A DNA stretch of 64,000 nucleotides from assembly GCF_001274895.1 (NCBI RefSeq), contig NZ_CP006841.1, forward strand, positions 1,674,001 through 1,738,000, read 5' to 3'. Made by a program: the position numbers and the translations under genes. This stretch comes from Corynebacterium lactis RW2-5. GTDB lineage: Bacteria; Actinomycetota; Actinomycetes; Mycobacteriales; Mycobacteriaceae. Shown one piece after another: positions 28,816-39,087 of the stretch (positions are counted from its first letter, which is position 1; each line of letters begins with the position of its first letter). The notes under the pieces are model-generated. The model was not told the origin of the DNA. It saw only the letters and a program-made list of their open reading frames with translations, and searched no databases.

Positions 28816-30267
28816 CTACTGGCGCTTTTCCTGGCGCACTTGCCGCGCCTGCGCCCTCTTCTCCTTCGAGGCCAGGCGCGTTACCGCATTCTTAGCCGGA
28901 CGCGCTGCACGCACAGCAGCCTCCGGGGTGCGGCGCCTGACCGCACCGCCGAGCTTGCGCAGAGTCGCGCGGGTGTTGTGGTACTCCGACACGCGGTGCT
29001 TGCCGACGACCTGGTCCAGCACGGCGCCGATCAGGCCTACTGCGACCAGTGCCGCTGCGAAAGCGAATACCGCCGGGTAAGGCTTCAGCGCGGCCGCGGC
29101 GACAGCGCCGAGGACGAACGAACCGATGCCGGTACCCGAGTCAAAGGCCATGTTCCAAAACGCGCTCGCCTCAGCGGTACGCTCGCGTGGAAGGCGGGCG
29201 AACATCAGCAGCAACGCCTCGTTTTGGGCCATGCCAAAGCCCGCGCCGTAGAACGCCGCGGCAGCCAGCAGCAGCCACGCGGAGAAGCCGAAGAATACGA
29301 CTGCGGACATCATCGCCAGGCCGAAGAACCCGCTTACCATGGCGGGCACGATTAGGTCGCCGGCACGGGAGCGACGATCCGCGTAGATGCCCGCGAAGTA
29401 GCGGAATACCATCTGCGCCCCGCCGAGAACCGACAGGGACAGGCCCGCCACAACGGCTCCGGAGACCGGGTCGACCTCGCCTGCCGCGGGAGCCAGGAAG
29501 GCCGATACGCCACCGAAGCCCATAGCGATCGTGCAGATTGCCACTGCCGGGATTGCGACCAGCTTCCAAGTCGCCACGTGCGCCACCGGGCTCGGCTGCG
29601 ATGCTGCGGACCCCGGGACTGGCTCGCCGACGTTTTCCTTGCCTCCCTTGCCCTGCTTCGGCGCGGGCTTAATCTTCGGGATGAACAGCGCCATCACCGA
29701 GCCAATGACCGAAATCGCGGCACCTAGAATGTAGACCGGGGCGTAGGAGCCCAGCTCATCGGCGATAATGAGGCCGAGCGGGAGGAATAGCAGCTCGGAT
29801 AGCCCCACGGCCACGCCCAGCGCACCGGAGGCCTTGCCGAGGAACTTCACGGGAACCAGCTCCGCAATCAGGGCCGATTCCGCCACAGTCAGGGCACCGA
29901 AGCCCATGCCACGAAGCACCGCGATTCCGAGGACCAGGCCCGCCGAGGTGCCAAAGACGTGGAGGATCGTCGGCAAGCCGAGGAACAGCCCCGAAATGAG
30001 CATGGTGAGGCCATAGCCGAGGCGGCGGCACATGCGCGGTGTCTGAGTCTGGGTCAAAACGGTCGCGGCCATGAACACACCGGTGTAGGCACCTGCGAGA
30101 GAGGTGCCGCGGCCATCGTCAAGGATGGCCTGTGGAATGACCGGCATGAGCAGCGACCAGCCACCGAAGGCGGCCATCACTGCGATAAGGGTGGGTATGA
30201 GACCGGGTGCTTTCCACATGCTGTCCAGCTGATTCAGCTGCTTGCGGTCCATCACCCGGGACACCAT
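28816..30267 (-). CDS. MFS transporter
   Basis: This 483-residue major facilitator protein has about 12 membrane helices, a central Lys/Gly/Pro-rich cytoplasmic loop (around residues 205-235) and a basic C-terminal tail rich in Arg/Lys. The segment YTGVFMAATVLTQTQTPRMCRRLGYG after helix 2 fits the MFS loop 2-3. The start ATG at 30267 overlaps the stop of the preceding small membrane protein (TAATG). It is the last gene after hisD-hisC-hisB, where corynebacteria also carry an MFS gene. Its substrate is unknown. Confidence 0.85.
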   Translation of the reverse strand: MVSRVMDRKQLNQLDSMWKAPGLIPTLIAVMAAFGGWSLLMPVIPQAILDDGRGTSLAGAYTGVFMAATVLTQTQTPRMCRRLGYGLTMLISGLFLGLPTILHVFGTSAGLVLGIAVLRGMGFGALTVAESALIAELVPVKFLGKASGALGVAVGLSELLFLPLGLIIADELGSYAPVYILGAAISVIGSVMALFIPKIKPAPKQGKGGKENVGEPVPGSAASQPSPVAHVATWKLVAIPAVAICTIAMGFGGVSAFLAPAAGEVDPVSGAVVAGLSLSVLGGAQMVFRYFAGIYADRRSRAGDLIVPAMVSGFFGLAMMSAVVFFGFSAWLLLAAAAFYGAGFGMAQNEALLLMFARLPRERTAEASAFWNMAFDSGTGIGSFVLGAVAAAALKPYPAVFAFAAALVAVGLIGAVLDQVVGKHRVSEYHNTRATLRKLGGAVRRRTPEAAVRAARPAKNAVTRLASKEKRAQARQVRQEKRQ

Positions 30268-30479
30268 TAACCCATCACTCCTAATAACCACAACACAGCG
30301 CCGGCAAGCGCGATTACGGCGAGGAGGCCAACAACTAAAGTTCCGACCCGCGAGCCGACTTTATACAGCGACCATGCCCCGCCGACGAGAACGCCAGCGA
30401 CAATGAACAAAAAATAGGTGCCCAGCGTGACGCCCGTAGACGCCTGCGCGTGAAGCACTTCCTCTGTCGTTGGTACCAT
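30267..30479 (-). CDS. Small two-helix membrane protein
   Basis: A 70-residue protein from the ATG at 30479 has two hydrophobic segments (TYFLFIVAGVLVGGAWSLY and VGTLVVGLLAVIALAGAVLWLL). An upstream in-frame start at 30506 is less likely. It lies between hisB and the MFS gene, and its stop overlaps the MFS start, so the two are translationally coupled; it may assist the transporter. I recognise no named family. Confidence 0.65.
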   Translation of the reverse strand: MVPTTEEVLHAQASTGVTLGTYFLFIVAGVLVGGAWSLYKVGSRVGTLVVGLLAVIALAGAVLWLLGVMG

Positions 30480-30526
30480 CGAAAACCCTAAAACTCCAGT
30501 TAGCACCCAAATTAAGAAGCGTTCAG

Positions 30527-31165
30527 CTACAGCGTTCCCTTAGTGGAGGGGATCCCGGAGACACGGGGATCGTCCTCACAGGCGACTCGCAGCGCCCGGG
30601 CGACGGCCTTGTACTCGGCCTCGGTGATATGGTGCGGATCGCGGCCGTAGAGGCAGCGAACATGCAGCGCAATCCGGGCGTTGAGCGCAAAAGATTCGAA
30701 GAAATGCTCGTTGATAACCGTCGGGTAATGCCCGCCGATGACCGCCGTGAGCATCTGATCTGGCTCGCCCTTGGCCACGAAATACGGCCGCCCGGAGACG
30801 TCCACCACCGCCTGCGCGAGGGTCTCGTCCATTGGGATGAAGGAATCGCCGAAGCGGCGGATGCCGGACTTGTCTCCGAGAGCGTCCGCGAAAGCCTGAC
30901 CGAGCACGATACCGGTGTCCTCGACAGTGTGATGGGCGTCGACGTCGGTATCTCCGTTGGCGTGAACCGTCAGGTCAAAGCTGCCGTGGGAGCCGAAGGC
31001 CGTCAGCATATGGTCGAAGAAGGGCAATCCGGTGGAAATATCGGTCTTGCCCGTGCCGTCGAGATCGACAGTGCAGACGATGCTCGACTCCTTCGTGGCG
31101 CGCTCAACGCGTCCGACGCGCTTAGGCTGTTCAACCTCGAGGTGGTCCGTGTCGCTGAAATTCAT
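30527..31165 (-). CDS. hisB: Imidazoleglycerol-phosphate dehydratase
   Basis: This 212-residue Mn2+-dependent dehydratase converts imidazole glycerol phosphate to imidazole acetol phosphate. The two pseudo-repeats carry [11 protein letters not shown] and the later metal site EHFFESFA, plus [13 protein letters not shown]. It is monofunctional, without an N-terminal HAD phosphatase, as in actinobacteria. It follows hisC by 57 bases in the hisD-hisC-hisB unit. Confidence 0.95.
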   Translation of the reverse strand: MNFSDTDHLEVEQPKRVGRVERATKESSIVCTVDLDGTGKTDISTGLPFFDHMLTAFGSHGSFDLTVHANGDTDVDAHHTVEDTGIVLGQAFADALGDKSGIRRFGDSFIPMDETLAQAVVDVSGRPYFVAKGEPDQMLTAVIGGHYPTVINEHFFESFALNARIALHVRCLYGRDPHHITEAEYKAVARALRVACEDDPRVSGIPSTKGTL

Positions 31166-31222
31166 TGTGGGGTTACTCCTCGTAATCCTCGTCGTGCTGT
31201 AGTCGGGGTCTTCTGCGTTTGG

Positions 31223-32371
<1,149 letters not shown>

Positions 32372-33688
32372 TTACTTATCCATCCCTTCGAAACGTGCGC
32401 GAATCGCCTCGCCGTGGGCGGGCAAGCGCTCCTCATCGGCCAGCACGACGACGCTATCTGCCACTTCTTTCAGCGCGGCCTCACTGTAGTCGACAACGTG
32501 GACCGACTTGAGGAAGGTGTGCGTGGACAGGCCGGACGAGTGCCGCGCGGTGCCGGAGGTCGGCAACACGTGGTTTGAGCCCGCAGAGTAGTCGCCCAGC
32601 GGCACCGGCGAGAAACGGCCTACGAAGATGGCGCCGGCGTTGCGGATGCGGTCTGCCACCGCCCTCGAGTCTGCAGTGTGGACTTCGAGGTGCTCGGCGG
32701 CGTAAGCGTCGGCGACGGTGACACCTACGCTCATGTCGTCAACCAGGACTATGCCGGACTGCTGGCCGGTTAGGGCCTCGCGGACGCGATCGGAGTTCAG
32801 GGTGACGCTGTAGCGGTTTTCAACCTCACGGTCGACGGCGGCGGCGAAATCGGCGTCATCGGTGATGAGGACGCTGGCCGCCATGACATCGTGCTCCGCC
32901 TGGGAGATCAGGTCGTACGCGACGGAGACCGGGTCGGCTGAGTTATCGGCGAGGATGGCAATCTCGGTCGGACCCGCCTCGGAGTCGATACCGACGACCG
33001 AACGACACAGGCGCTTGGCGGCGGTGACGAAGATATTGCCCGGCCCTGTAACCATGTCGACGGGCTCTAGCCCCTCGGACTCATCGCCGTAGGACAAAAG
33101 CGCCACGGCCTGAGCACCACCGACAGCCCACACCTCCTCGACACCGAGCAGCTTGCAGGCCGCCAGGATTGTCGGGTGCGGCCAACCACCGTGGTCTGCC
33201 TGCGGCGGCGAGGCCACCACCAGGGAGTCCACGCCGGCTTCCTGCGCTGGGATAACGTTCATCAGAACCGACGACGGGTAGACGGCGTTACCACCCGGCA
33301 CGTACAGGCCGACCCTGGCCACCGGAATCCACTTCTCCCGGACGGTTCCGCCGGGGAGAATCTCGACCGCCTGATCGGACGGCTTCTGCGCCGCGTGGAA
33401 TTTACGGACCCGCGCAATTGACTGTTCCAGAGCGTCGCGAACTTCAGGGGCAAGGTTGGCGGCTGCGGCGTCAATGACGTCGGCAGGCACCTTCAGCGAC
33501 TGCGGGCGAATGCGGTCGAACTTTTCGGAGTACTCCATTGCAGCCTGCGCTCCACGAGCGGCGACATCATCCACCACCGGCTTCACGGTGGGAATCATCG
33601 AATCGACGTCGGCAGCACCGCGCGGCAAAGCTCGGCGCAGAGTTGCTGTGGTGGGAGTCTGTCCGCGGAGATCGACAATGGACAACAT
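32372..33688 (-). CDS. hisD: Histidinol dehydrogenase
   Basis: This 438-residue Zn2+-dependent enzyme oxidises histidinol in two NAD+-linked steps to histidine. It has GPSEIAILAD-like [29 protein letters not shown], containing the conserved catalytic and metal-binding residues, and [19 protein letters not shown]. It is first in the hisD-hisC-hisB unit and has about 180 bases of likely untranslated leader. Confidence 0.96.
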   Translation of the reverse strand: MLSIVDLRGQTPTTATLRRALPRGAADVDSMIPTVKPVVDDVAARGAQAAMEYSEKFDRIRPQSLKVPADVIDAAAANLAPEVRDALEQSIARVRKFHAAQKPSDQAVEILPGGTVREKWIPVARVGLYVPGGNAVYPSSVLMNVIPAQEAGVDSLVVASPPQADHGGWPHPTILAACKLLGVEEVWAVGGAQAVALLSYGDESEGLEPVDMVTGPGNIFVTAAKRLCRSVVGIDSEAGPTEIAILADNSADPVSVAYDLISQAEHDVMAASVLITDDADFAAAVDREVENRYSVTLNSDRVREALTGQQSGIVLVDDMSVGVTVADAYAAEHLEVHTADSRAVADRIRNAGAIFVGRFSPVPLGDYSAGSNHVLPTSGTARHSSGLSTHTFLKSVHVVDYSEAALKEVADSVVVLADEERLPAHGEAIRARFEGMDK

Positions 33689-33880
33689 AATCTCTTAGTA
33701 ACCGCCTATTCGCACGATAATGTGGCCGCTGTATTAGCTCGGCCATTGTTGCTGGCTCTAACTCGGTGTTATAAGGATTAAGCATATCTGCATCTGCGAC
33801 GTAGGCCACGATCACCCCAAAATCCGTGAATGAAAGTCGTTTCCACTAGCGGAATTTTTGCTCTATTGTGGGGAACCTAA
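33689..33880 (-). promoter_or_regulatory. hisD leader and promoter region
   Basis: A -10-like CAATAG with a TTGTTG box 16 bases upstream lies near 33865-33890 on the minus strand, implying a leader of roughly 180 bases. About 30-60 bases before the hisD ATG a hairpin can form (ATGGCCG with CGGCCaCAT, 33721-33747). I did not find a canonical T-box core or a His-codon-rich leader peptide. An overlapping reading frame (33567-33815) crosses the hisD start but looks like chance. Confidence 0.35.
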
Positions 33881-34022
33881 GACACAACAAAAATGCACAG
33901 GGTCAAGGTAGACTCGGCCCCATCCCATAAGGTGCGCCCTCAAATTGGCAAGGCCTCGCTATTTCGTTCGCCTTCGCTCCCCTCTGGGCGCGCCGGATTC
34001 GCACATCGGAGAGGTATCTGCA

Positions 34023-35666
34023 GTGGCTCAGGACGGACAAGGCCCTCAACTGCCACAGCTGGTAGCAGCTCATGCCGAGGCAACCAGCGCTGATGATTCG
34101 CTCACCGCGCGCCGCCTCGAATCGGTGTTCGCACACCACTTCTACGACACTGAGCTGTTCGGTTCCCCGGAGCAGGCGGGAGCCGAGGAATCCTACGGTG
34201 CGTTCTACCGCCTGGTCCGTGAGGTCGCCGAGGCCCTGGGCGATAACCGCAGTGCGCACGACGCCGCGATGAGCTGGATGGTGTGGGCCTCCGACCACGA
34301 CGATGTGGCGGAGTACTGGCGGGCGCGAGCGCGCCTCGCTGAGGACGAGGCGGAACGCTACGTCAGCTTCATTGCATACGGCCCCTCCTCCGCTGCTGCG
34401 GAGTCCGAGATTCCCCTCATCTCCCGCATGCGCCGCGAGATTCACTCCTACCGCGACCTGATTCTGGCCTCGGACGTGGTGGAGACCGGCCGTCTCAGCG
34501 ATCCAGCCGAAAAGAGCCAGCGCCGCTATTCCAAGCGGGCCGCGCTGATTGATGCGCTGTTCCGAGTCGAAAAAGCGCTGATGAGAGTACGTCGCGCTGA
34601 CCTGGCAGAAGATCTTCAGCAGCTCATCCGAAAGCTGCCGAACTCCGAGCAGTCGGAGCGTATCCTCCTGGCCAAGACGCTGATGGAAGCCGCATTCCTC
34701 CACAGCGAGGGCAACGTGGTCCAGGCCGCCCGGCTATGCGCCTCGCAGCTCAAGGCCATCGGCGAGCGCTCGGTTATCGCAGGTATCTCGCTGCGCAGTA
34801 ACCTAGCTAGTTACTCGGTGGAGACCGGAAACAGCGACACCGCTTTCCGCATGTTGTCCAACAACGTAGTCGTCGCCGACGCTCACGAGCTGGATCTGGA
34901 CCACGTACTCGCGGTCCGGGACATGGGCGAGATTGACTCGATTGGTTCAATCTCCGGCCCCAGCCACGAGGAGCTACTCGCCATCGCGCAGAGGGCCCAC
35001 GACGCAGCCCACGGCTTCCCTAAGTGCGACATCACCATGGACATTGCGCTGCTGACCGCAACCGAGCACTTCGCCGTCGGGGACTTCGCTGCAGCTCAGC
35101 CGCTGGCGGAGTCCATTGCCGCCTGGTCCGAGAACACTCCGGATTACCTGCGCACCGACGCCGCCTGCGCTATTGCCGCCACGTCTTCTCTGGAGCTGGA
35201 CGACATGCAGCACTCCGCGGTGCTCTTCGATGCCCTGGCCGATTTGAGGTCCCAGTACGCGGCGTCGGAAAGCCCTGCGGAGACCCTTATGAACGCCGCC
35301 CTGGAGCTGACCAACGCGGGGGCGGACGGCGCGATCGCCGCGCACTTGATGGAGCGTTCGCGCGAGCTGGTCGCCGACACTTGGGAAAGCGCGAAGTGGC
35401 ACGAGTCCATGGCGCTGCTGCGCTGGGCCGATTGGGACGACACCGGGGTCTACGGCTTCGCAAACAACGCGGCGAGTCTGTTCCTCGAGGTCCACGCCCC
35501 TTCCGACGCCGCTCGCGTGCTGGCAGTCGCGGTTCGCGCGGCCGCGGGCGCGCACGACGCGAATGCGGCCGAGAACTACGTCGCCCGCATCGACGAGCTA
35601 ATCGCCCCCACCCACCCGCTTCACGACGAAGTCCACACTCTTCTAGCGGAGGCCCGCTCCCAGTAA
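34023..35666 (+). CDS. Unknown helical-repeat protein, first of three in tandem
   Basis: This 547-residue Glu/Ala/Leu-rich protein is predicted all-helical and soluble, without signal peptide or membrane segments. It reads like degenerate TPR/SEL-type repeats. The GTG at 34023 is preferred because GGAGAGG lies about 8 bases upstream; a TTG at 33945 would add 26 residues. It is clearly paralogous to the next gene: both share an FY.L...VA..L...A...W..WA region near residues 65-100 and a long MDI.L...(A)...AE..A.WS...D..RTDAA..IAA segment in the C-terminal half. It is divergent from hisD. Function unknown. Confidence 0.75.
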   Translation: MAQDGQGPQLPQLVAAHAEATSADDSLTARRLESVFAHHFYDTELFGSPEQAGAEESYGAFYRLVREVAEALGDNRSAHDAAMSWMVWASDHDDVAEYWRARARLAEDEAERYVSFIAYGPSSAAAESEIPLISRMRREIHSYRDLILASDVVETGRLSDPAEKSQRRYSKRAALIDALFRVEKALMRVRRADLAEDLQQLIRKLPNSEQSERILLAKTLMEAAFLHSEGNVVQAARLCASQLKAIGERSVIAGISLRSNLASYSVETGNSDTAFRMLSNNVVVADAHELDLDHVLAVRDMGEIDSIGSISGPSHEELLAIAQRAHDAAHGFPKCDITMDIALLTATEHFAVGDFAAAQPLAESIAAWSENTPDYLRTDAACAIAATSSLELDDMQHSAVLFDALADLRSQYAASESPAETLMNAALELTNAGADGAIAAHLMERSRELVADTWESAKWHESMALLRWADWDDTGVYGFANNAASLFLEVHAPSDAARVLAVAVRAAAGAHDANAAENYVARIDELIAPTHPLHDEVHTLLAEARSQ

Positions 35667-35720
35667 CGTTCGCTTCCGCCCGTTTTGCATACCGGGCGGA
35701 GCGTGGCCGAAGATGGTCTG

Positions 35721-37478
35721 ATGGCGTGGTGGGATATTGAAGATGACGCGTGGCCGCAGGCCCCCGAAGCACCCGGAACATCCGGGGCTCCTAGCGTCCG
35801 AGACGATGTGCTCGGCGGCAGCGCGGTAGCTAGGGCGGACGCGGCGCCGCTGCCTATAGCGCCCCGTTACCCCGACCGGCAGCCGCAGCCGGTCCCAGAA
35901 TCCCTCGGCGAGCTCCTGCGGTTTTCCCGTGCCGCCGGGGCGAGCCTGGACCATGTCTCGAGCTGGCGCGCTGTCAGTGCCTTTGCCCGAAACTTCTGGC
36001 TGGAGGACTCCCCTGCCTCGGACGCGGATAACATCGGCGAGTTCTATGCTCTGCGCCATGCCGTAGCGGACCAGCTCGAGCTGGTCGACGAGGCCGCGAC
36101 CGCCCGCGCCGAGTGGCTCGCCTGGGCCGAACACTCGGGCATCTACCCCGCGATTTTACACGCGCGCTCCTACATGGCCTTCGCCGAGGCGGAGGCCTTC
36201 ATCGATGCGAACCCGGGCGATATTCTCACAGGCGCCCGTCCCACGGGCGCGGACGTCCCCGAGCTGGTTTCGCTTGCCGACGACATCGTCGCCGTTTCCC
36301 CCGACCCAGCTCAGGCGTATCACTACGTGTTGTCCGCAGCCGTCGCGGGAGCCGCAGCTTCGCTGGCCCGGCGCCCCGACATTGCGCAGAAGCTATCCGA
36401 GTGGACCTCCCGGTGGGCGCCGAAGCGCAGCGGCCACGACGACCGGAAGCTGCTGGCAGCCCAGCTCGCCCACGGCCGCGGCGAACTACGCACGGCCGCA
36501 CGAATTGCCGCCGAGGTCGCAAGCGCCCCGCAGTCGGAGCCGGTGACCACGACCATCGAGGCCCGTCAATTCCTGGCCTACCTGTCCTTGGAGGCCGGCG
36601 AAGACGCGGAGGCAATCCGGCAGCTGCGCCCGATTGTCAAGGCTGGGCTCGAATTGGATCTCACTGTCGGCGTGCTGCGCAGCGTGCGTTTGCTCGCCGC
36701 ACTGCTAAATTCTGCGGGTGAATTCGCCGAGGCGGCCGAGGTAGCGCACTCGGCACTCGAGTCCGCGGACTCCATGCCACTGTGCCCCATGCGAATGGAC
36801 ATCCAACTGATTCTCGCCCGCAGCCTGCTGGACTTGGATAGCCCCGAGCAGGCCCTGCGCTTCGCAGAGCCTGTCGCCCACTGGTCGACGCTCACCGACG
36901 ATGAGGAGCGCACCGACGCTGCCTTTTCCATCGCAGCTGCCGCCGCGGGCTTGGCCGGCGATGAGGCCCGCAGTGTGGCGCTGCTGGTCGACCACGGCGA
37001 ACACCTGCAGCGTCTCGGCGATTTTCGGGGCGCTGCGAAGTCCTATCGCCAGGCCGCCAGGTCACAGATCAACGCAGCGGCGATTCCTGGGAGTGCGGGA
37101 AGTTCGGCTCTGGATCTCGACACCGCACTCGAGGCCGCGGAGTCGCTGATGAACCGCTCCCGCGCCCTCATCGACGCCACTAACCACTGGGACCTCGCCG
37201 ACTGGCACGACGACCTCGCATTCATCTACTACTCGTCGGCACGCGACTCGCTGGCGCTAGCCCACGTCGAGACGGCGGCGAACGGGTATCTGGCCGCGGG
37301 CGACGGCGAGGAATCCGCGCGGGCGCTGTTGACGGGACTGCAAGTCAGCCTGGACTCCGGGGACACGGTGACCGCGGAATTCTACGCCCGGCGGGTCGAG
37401 GAGCTTCTTCCCCGCGCGCAGTGGGAAGGCCACCCCGTCCTGGATGCGCTGGACCGGCTGGTGGAGGGCGAACGCTAG
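35721..37478 (+). CDS. Unknown helical-repeat protein, paralogue of the preceding gene
   Basis: This 585-residue all-helical protein repeats the architecture of the upstream gene. Diagnostic shared segments are FYALRHAVADQLEL...ARAEWLAWAEHSGIY near the N-terminus and AEPVAHWSTLTDDEERTDAA in the C-terminal half. A Pro/Ala-rich N-terminal stretch follows MAWWDIEDDAWPQ. The ATG at 35721 is 54 bases after the previous stop. I recognise no catalytic motif. Repeat proteins of this kind usually act as scaffolds or regulators, but no partner is evident. Confidence 0.75.
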   Translation: MAWWDIEDDAWPQAPEAPGTSGAPSVRDDVLGGSAVARADAAPLPIAPRYPDRQPQPVPESLGELLRFSRAAGASLDHVSSWRAVSAFARNFWLEDSPASDADNIGEFYALRHAVADQLELVDEAATARAEWLAWAEHSGIYPAILHARSYMAFAEAEAFIDANPGDILTGARPTGADVPELVSLADDIVAVSPDPAQAYHYVLSAAVAGAAASLARRPDIAQKLSEWTSRWAPKRSGHDDRKLLAAQLAHGRGELRTAARIAAEVASAPQSEPVTTTIEARQFLAYLSLEAGEDAEAIRQLRPIVKAGLELDLTVGVLRSVRLLAALLNSAGEFAEAAEVAHSALESADSMPLCPMRMDIQLILARSLLDLDSPEQALRFAEPVAHWSTLTDDEERTDAAFSIAAAAAGLAGDEARSVALLVDHGEHLQRLGDFRGAAKSYRQAARSQINAAAIPGSAGSSALDLDTALEAAESLMNRSRALIDATNHWDLADWHDDLAFIYYSSARDSLALAHVETAANGYLAAGDGEESARALLTGLQVSLDSGDTVTAEFYARRVEELLPRAQWEGHPVLDALDRLVEGER

Positions 37479-37511
37479 CGCTAGGTACACGCCACAGTAG
37501 AGTGTTTAGCC

Positions 37512-38129
37512 ATGGATTCCTCTCGCCCGGACGCTACCCCAGCCAATCCCGCCGACCAGCCTGCGACAACCGCCGGCTCTCCGCAGGAGCTCTTCGACGC
37601 GGCGCATTCTTTGGCCGCAGATGACGCCCTGTGGGAGGCCGCGCTGCACCTGATGCAGGGCTTCGAAAAGCTCGGCGACAAGGCCGACGCCCCGCAGACC
37701 GACTCGCTCGGGCGCCCCATCCGCGGCTCCGCACCGAAGCTGATGGACAAGGCCGCGGACTGGCTCGAACTGCTGGACAATCTGGAAAAGGATGGCGTCG
37801 AGCCGAAGGAGGGCACCCCTCCGAGACACCTGCGCTGGGCGATGTGGCACACCTTGAGCGGACAGGCGGAGATTCGTCGCGGTCACCAGGGCCGTGCCAT
37901 CGATCACCTCGAGCTCGCCGCAGGCCTCTTCCAGTCCGAATCGTTGAACTCCCAGGCCGTGGCACTGCTGGCGCAAATCGCAGAGTGCCACCTCGACTTG
38001 GGGGATGTGGGCCGCGCCGAGGACGCGCTTTTCCGCGCCCAGCCGCTTGCCGACGACACCACACGCGCCCGCTACGGCGACGCCCTCGGGCAGATCAGCG
38101 CCGAGATTGCCCGCAGGCTGCGGGCCTAG
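37512..38129 (+). CDS. Unknown TPR-like protein, third of the cluster
   Basis: This 205-residue acidic protein begins with a Pro/Ala/Thr-rich tail and then helical hairpins. The segment around residues 115-175 (GQAEIRRGHQGRAIDHLELAA and then LAQIAECHLDLGDVGRAEDAL) looks like two tetratricopeptide-type repeats. It lies 33 bases after the second repeat protein, in the same direction, and is convergent with nadC with only 7 bases between stops. It probably belongs to one operon with its two neighbours. Confidence 0.75.
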   Translation: MDSSRPDATPANPADQPATTAGSPQELFDAAHSLAADDALWEAALHLMQGFEKLGDKADAPQTDSLGRPIRGSAPKLMDKAADWLELLDNLEKDGVEPKEGTPPRHLRWAMWHTLSGQAEIRRGHQGRAIDHLELAAGLFQSESLNSQAVALLAQIAECHLDLGDVGRAEDALFRAQPLADDTTRARYGDALGQISAEIARRLRA

Positions 38130-38136
38130 CACTCGG

Positions 38137-39033
38137 CTACTGCTCGTCGAAGTCGAGCCCGACGTCGAAAACACGGGCCGAGTGCGTCAGCGCGCCGACC
38201 GCGAGGTAGTCCACGCCGCAGGAGGCGTAGTCGCGGGCGACCTCGAGGGTCAACCCACCGGAGGACTCCAGCTGGGTTGCCGGCGAGTACTGGTTTCGGC
38301 GCTGCACCGCGATCTGTGTCTGCCAGACTTCGAAGTTGTCGAGCATGACGATGTCCGGCTTCAGCTGCAAGATCGCATCCAGCTGCTCTAGGGTATCGAC
38401 CTCCACCTCGCAGGGCAGCTCGGGGTAGTTCTGGCGGACACGATTAAGGGCCTCCACGACACCGCCGACGGCGACGACATGGTTGTCCTTAATAAGCGCC
38501 TCATCGCCGAGCGCGTAGCGGTGGTTTACGCCGCCGCCGCAGGTTACCGCGTACTTCTGGAGATTGCGCATGCCGGGCAGGGTCTTGCGGGAGTCGCGGA
38601 TTCGAGCGCCGGTTCCGAGGATGGCGTCCGACCACTGCCTCGTCGCCGTCGCGATTCCGCTGGCGTGGGTGAGGATGTTCAACATGGTGCGCTCGGCGGT
38701 CAGCAGACCGCGGGTCGGAGCCGCAATGGTCGCGAGCACATCGCCCGGGCGCACGATTTCTCCGTCGGTGACGTGCTTTTCCACACTGAACTCGTCCGCG
38801 ATGACCTCCTGCAACGTCCACCCCACCGAGTCGATTGCCGAGACCACGCCGTGCTGCCGCGCAACCAAGCGAGCTTTGGCCCGCGCCGTCGGTCGCACCG
38901 TGGACAGCGACGTCACGTCCGGGCCAAAGCTCAAGTCCTCCTGCAGCGCGGTGCGAATCAACCCGCGGGTCAGATTCTCGTTCAATACCCCGCGGAGGTT
39001 GTCACTGCCTGCAGAACTCTTCGCGCCAGTCAT
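38137..39033 (-). CDS. nadC: Quinolinate phosphoribosyltransferase (decarboxylating)
   Basis: This 298-residue enzyme makes nicotinate mononucleotide from quinolinate and PRPP. It shows the DVTS and ERTMLNILTHASGIAT segments, RDSRKTLPGMRNLQKYAV with substrate-binding Arg/Lys/His, and EVEVDTLEQ. It ends the nadA-nadB-nadC unit, in the order known from mycobacteria. Confidence 0.95.
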   Translation of the reverse strand: MTGAKSSAGSDNLRGVLNENLTRGLIRTALQEDLSFGPDVTSLSTVRPTARAKARLVARQHGVVSAIDSVGWTLQEVIADEFSVEKHVTDGEIVRPGDVLATIAAPTRGLLTAERTMLNILTHASGIATATRQWSDAILGTGARIRDSRKTLPGMRNLQKYAVTCGGGVNHRYALGDEALIKDNHVVAVGGVVEALNRVRQNYPELPCEVEVDTLEQLDAILQLKPDIVMLDNFEVWQTQIAVQRRNQYSPATQLESSGGLTLEVARDYASCGVDYLAVGALTHSARVFDVGLDFDEQ

Positions 39034-39087
39034 CTACCTGTCCCTTTCCGACGATTCTTAGTGGTTTCCCGCCGTTAATGTTGTACG

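Noticed and set aside
33567..33815. 82-residue frame crossing the hisD start, possible leader peptide
   Set aside because: It is not rich in His codons, overlaps hisD in another frame and has no supporting ribosome site.
33689..33880. Canonical T-box riboswitch before hisD
   Set aside because: I looked for the T-box core (TGGNACC with flanking stem) and for a clear specifier loop and found neither.
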